Origin: a bacterium
Lineage (GTDB): Bacteria; Planctomycetota; UBA1135; UBA2386
DNA length: 64,000 nt
Assembly: GCA_030432695.1 (NCBI GenBank)
Contig: JAUILN010000009.1
Coordinates: 248,001 to 312,000 of the forward strand
Direction of reading: 5' to 3'
Position 1 is the stretch's first letter. The number at the start of each line of letters is the position of its first letter. Under the pieces are notes generated by a model, which worked only from the letters and a program-made list of their open reading frames with translations, did no database searches and was not told the origin of the DNA. The translations under genes were made by a program, and so were the position numbers. Positions 62,976 to 64,000 of the stretch are shown piece by piece.

Positions 62976-64000
62976 TCAGTCACCGAGACCGAGCGATCGC
63001 GCGATGTCGGAGGGAATCGGTGGGAACGCCACCTCGCGGGCCCAGGCGTCGACGTCGACGGGGATCAGCACCGGCACTTCGGTGAAGTAAACGAGCAGGT
63101 GGCTGCCCCCGAACAGGAAACCGCCGAGCTGGAGCAGCGGGTTCATCGTGGAGTAGCCCCAGATCGCCATCAGCGGCTGCATGTCGATCGACCACAGCGG
63201 CTGATCGGATCCAGGTCCGAAGACCGTCAGGCGATAGTCGAACTCGGTGACTTCGAGGCACGCGGCGAACGTCCCGCCGGGGGTGATGGCGAGTTCCCGC
63301 GAGTGTCTCGGGTCGCTGGTGCTCGCGGGGTCATCGATGCGGAGGCTGCGCAGGACGTTGCCGCCGTGGAGGTCGCGGATCTCGAGGAGACTCTCGTAGC
63401 TCACCGCCGCGGTGCGCCCGTTCGCGTCGGTGCAGGCCGCGACGATCGGCTCGTCGGTGGAGACCCGAGCGACGAGCGCGGCCGATGCTCGATCCAGAAT
63501 CTGCACTTCGTGATCCTCGATGTGGACGTCGAGACCGCTGAAGGTGTGCGCAACGTTCGGGAACGGGTCGGGGTCGTCTTCCCAGGGATGGAAGGTCACG
63601 TCGCGGGCGAACTCGTCGTCGGTCCAGATCGTGTCTGGGAGCGGCAAGGCGACGCGGGATACGTAGTTCGCGCCGGACTGGGTGTGCCAGCCGACCCGCA
63701 TGGCTTCGCGGTCACAGGAGATCCAGACGGGCGACGTCGTGTTTCCCAGATCCACTCCCTCGGGCAGGGCCATCCCAGAGCGGGCTGTCGCGGTGGCGAG
63801 CAGCGGGAACTGGCGCTGGCTGCGATCTCCTCGGCCATCGAGGTCGAACACTCCGAACGAACCGTCGTGCTGTCCGTAGACGACCTGCGTTGCGCCTGCG
63901 GTGAGAGCGACGACCTGCACCAGGCCCCCTGGGAAGCGGGCATTCGACAGTGGGCCCTCGACTGCGGCTCGATGGGTCACGATCCCGCTGACATCTGCTG
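62976..64000 (-). CDS. Propeller-like protein of unknown function, 5' end outside window
   Basis: The frame is open to the window edge without a stop. A GTG at 63980 is the first in-window start, but the true start is probably beyond base 64000. Visible repeats (QVVYGQHDGSFGVFDLDGRG, AACTDANGRTAAVSYESLLEI, LAITPGGTFAACLEVTEFDY) suggest a WD40-like propeller, followed by a hydrophobic segment near LLQLGGFLFGGSHLLVYF. It converges with the lipoprotein gene 89 bases apart. No enzyme motif is seen. Confidence 0.55.
   Translation of the reverse strand, partial: ADVSGIVTHRAAVEGPLSNARFPGGLVQVVALTAGATQVVYGQHDGSFGVFDLDGRGDRSQRQFPLLATATARSGMALPEGVDLGNTTSPVWISCDREAMRVGWHTQSGANYVSRVALPLPDTIWTDDEFARDVTFHPWEDDPDPFPNVAHTFSGLDVHIEDHEVQILDRASAALVARVSTDEPIVAACTDANGRTAAVSYESLLEIRDLHGGNVLRSLRIDDPASTSDPRHSRELAITPGGTFAACLEVTEFDYRLTVFGPGSDQPLWSIDMQPLMAIWGYSTMNPLLQLGGFLFGGSHLLVYFTEVPVLIPVDVDAWAREVAFPPIPSDIARSLGLGD

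Overview
The window is a GC-rich (about 70% by eye), gene-dense bacterial chromosome segment with no rRNA, tRNA, CRISPR array, insertion sequence or phage gene that I could recognise. The organism is Gram-negative: it has LpxA (lipid A synthesis), an outer-membrane beta-barrel protein, lipoproteins and Tat-exported periplasmic proteins. Large secreted FG-GAP/VCBS, SBBP and WD40 propeller proteins, an ECF-type sigma factor coupled to a Ser/Thr kinase, and a recurrent C-terminal beta-sandwich domain on secreted proteins all suggest a high-GC member of the Planctomycetota or a related lineage. That placement is inference, not proof.

Layout. 1-2423: the 3' part of a secreted FG-GAP/IPT/M43 metallopeptidase. 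2496-9389: a TRAP transporter (dctP on +; dctQ, dctM and an outer-membrane barrel gene on -), interrupted by a VTT membrane protein, a macro-domain protein and a phosphoesterase. 9480-14509: a glycosyltransferase, a BtpA-family protein, an arylsulfotransferase-like protein and a secreted unknown. 14709-21187 (-): a 1522-residue lipoprotein, a sulfotransferase and two small membrane proteins. 21422-25481 (+): a tightly overlapping set of SDR oxidoreductase, secreted unknown, GT87-like membrane glycosyltransferase and DUF1963 protein. 25506-29609: a Tat-exported Gfo/Idh/MocA oxidoreductase, then an ABC-type ATPase plus DUF4276 pair (candidate conflict or anti-phage module), then a bestrophin-like channel. 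29637-32365 (-): a two-subunit molybdenum hydroxylase.

32494-38300 is a leucine operon (leuA, ilvE, leuC, leuD, leuB) preceded by what looks like a complete transcription attenuator: a Leu-rich leader ORF, mutually exclusive stems and an intrinsic terminator with a T run. 38357-43617 holds a TMEM175-like channel and two secreted propeller proteins. 43785-48562 is the sigma factor/WD40 kinase pair. 48620-53308 holds small secreted and membrane proteins (acyltransferase, ExoD, TrkA-C). 53392-57320 encodes a pair of M16-like proteins in which I see no zinc motif. 57466-60503 holds lpxA diverging from an Enzyme I-like gene with altered active-site segments. 60548-64000 holds a HAD hydrolase, a propeller lipoprotein and a truncated propeller-like gene.

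The most interesting non-coding signals are the leu attenuator; a family of nested inverted repeats sharing a 13-base core at 14529-14640 and 21255-21365; and a perfect 33-base palindrome ahead of the ATPase/DUF4276 pair.
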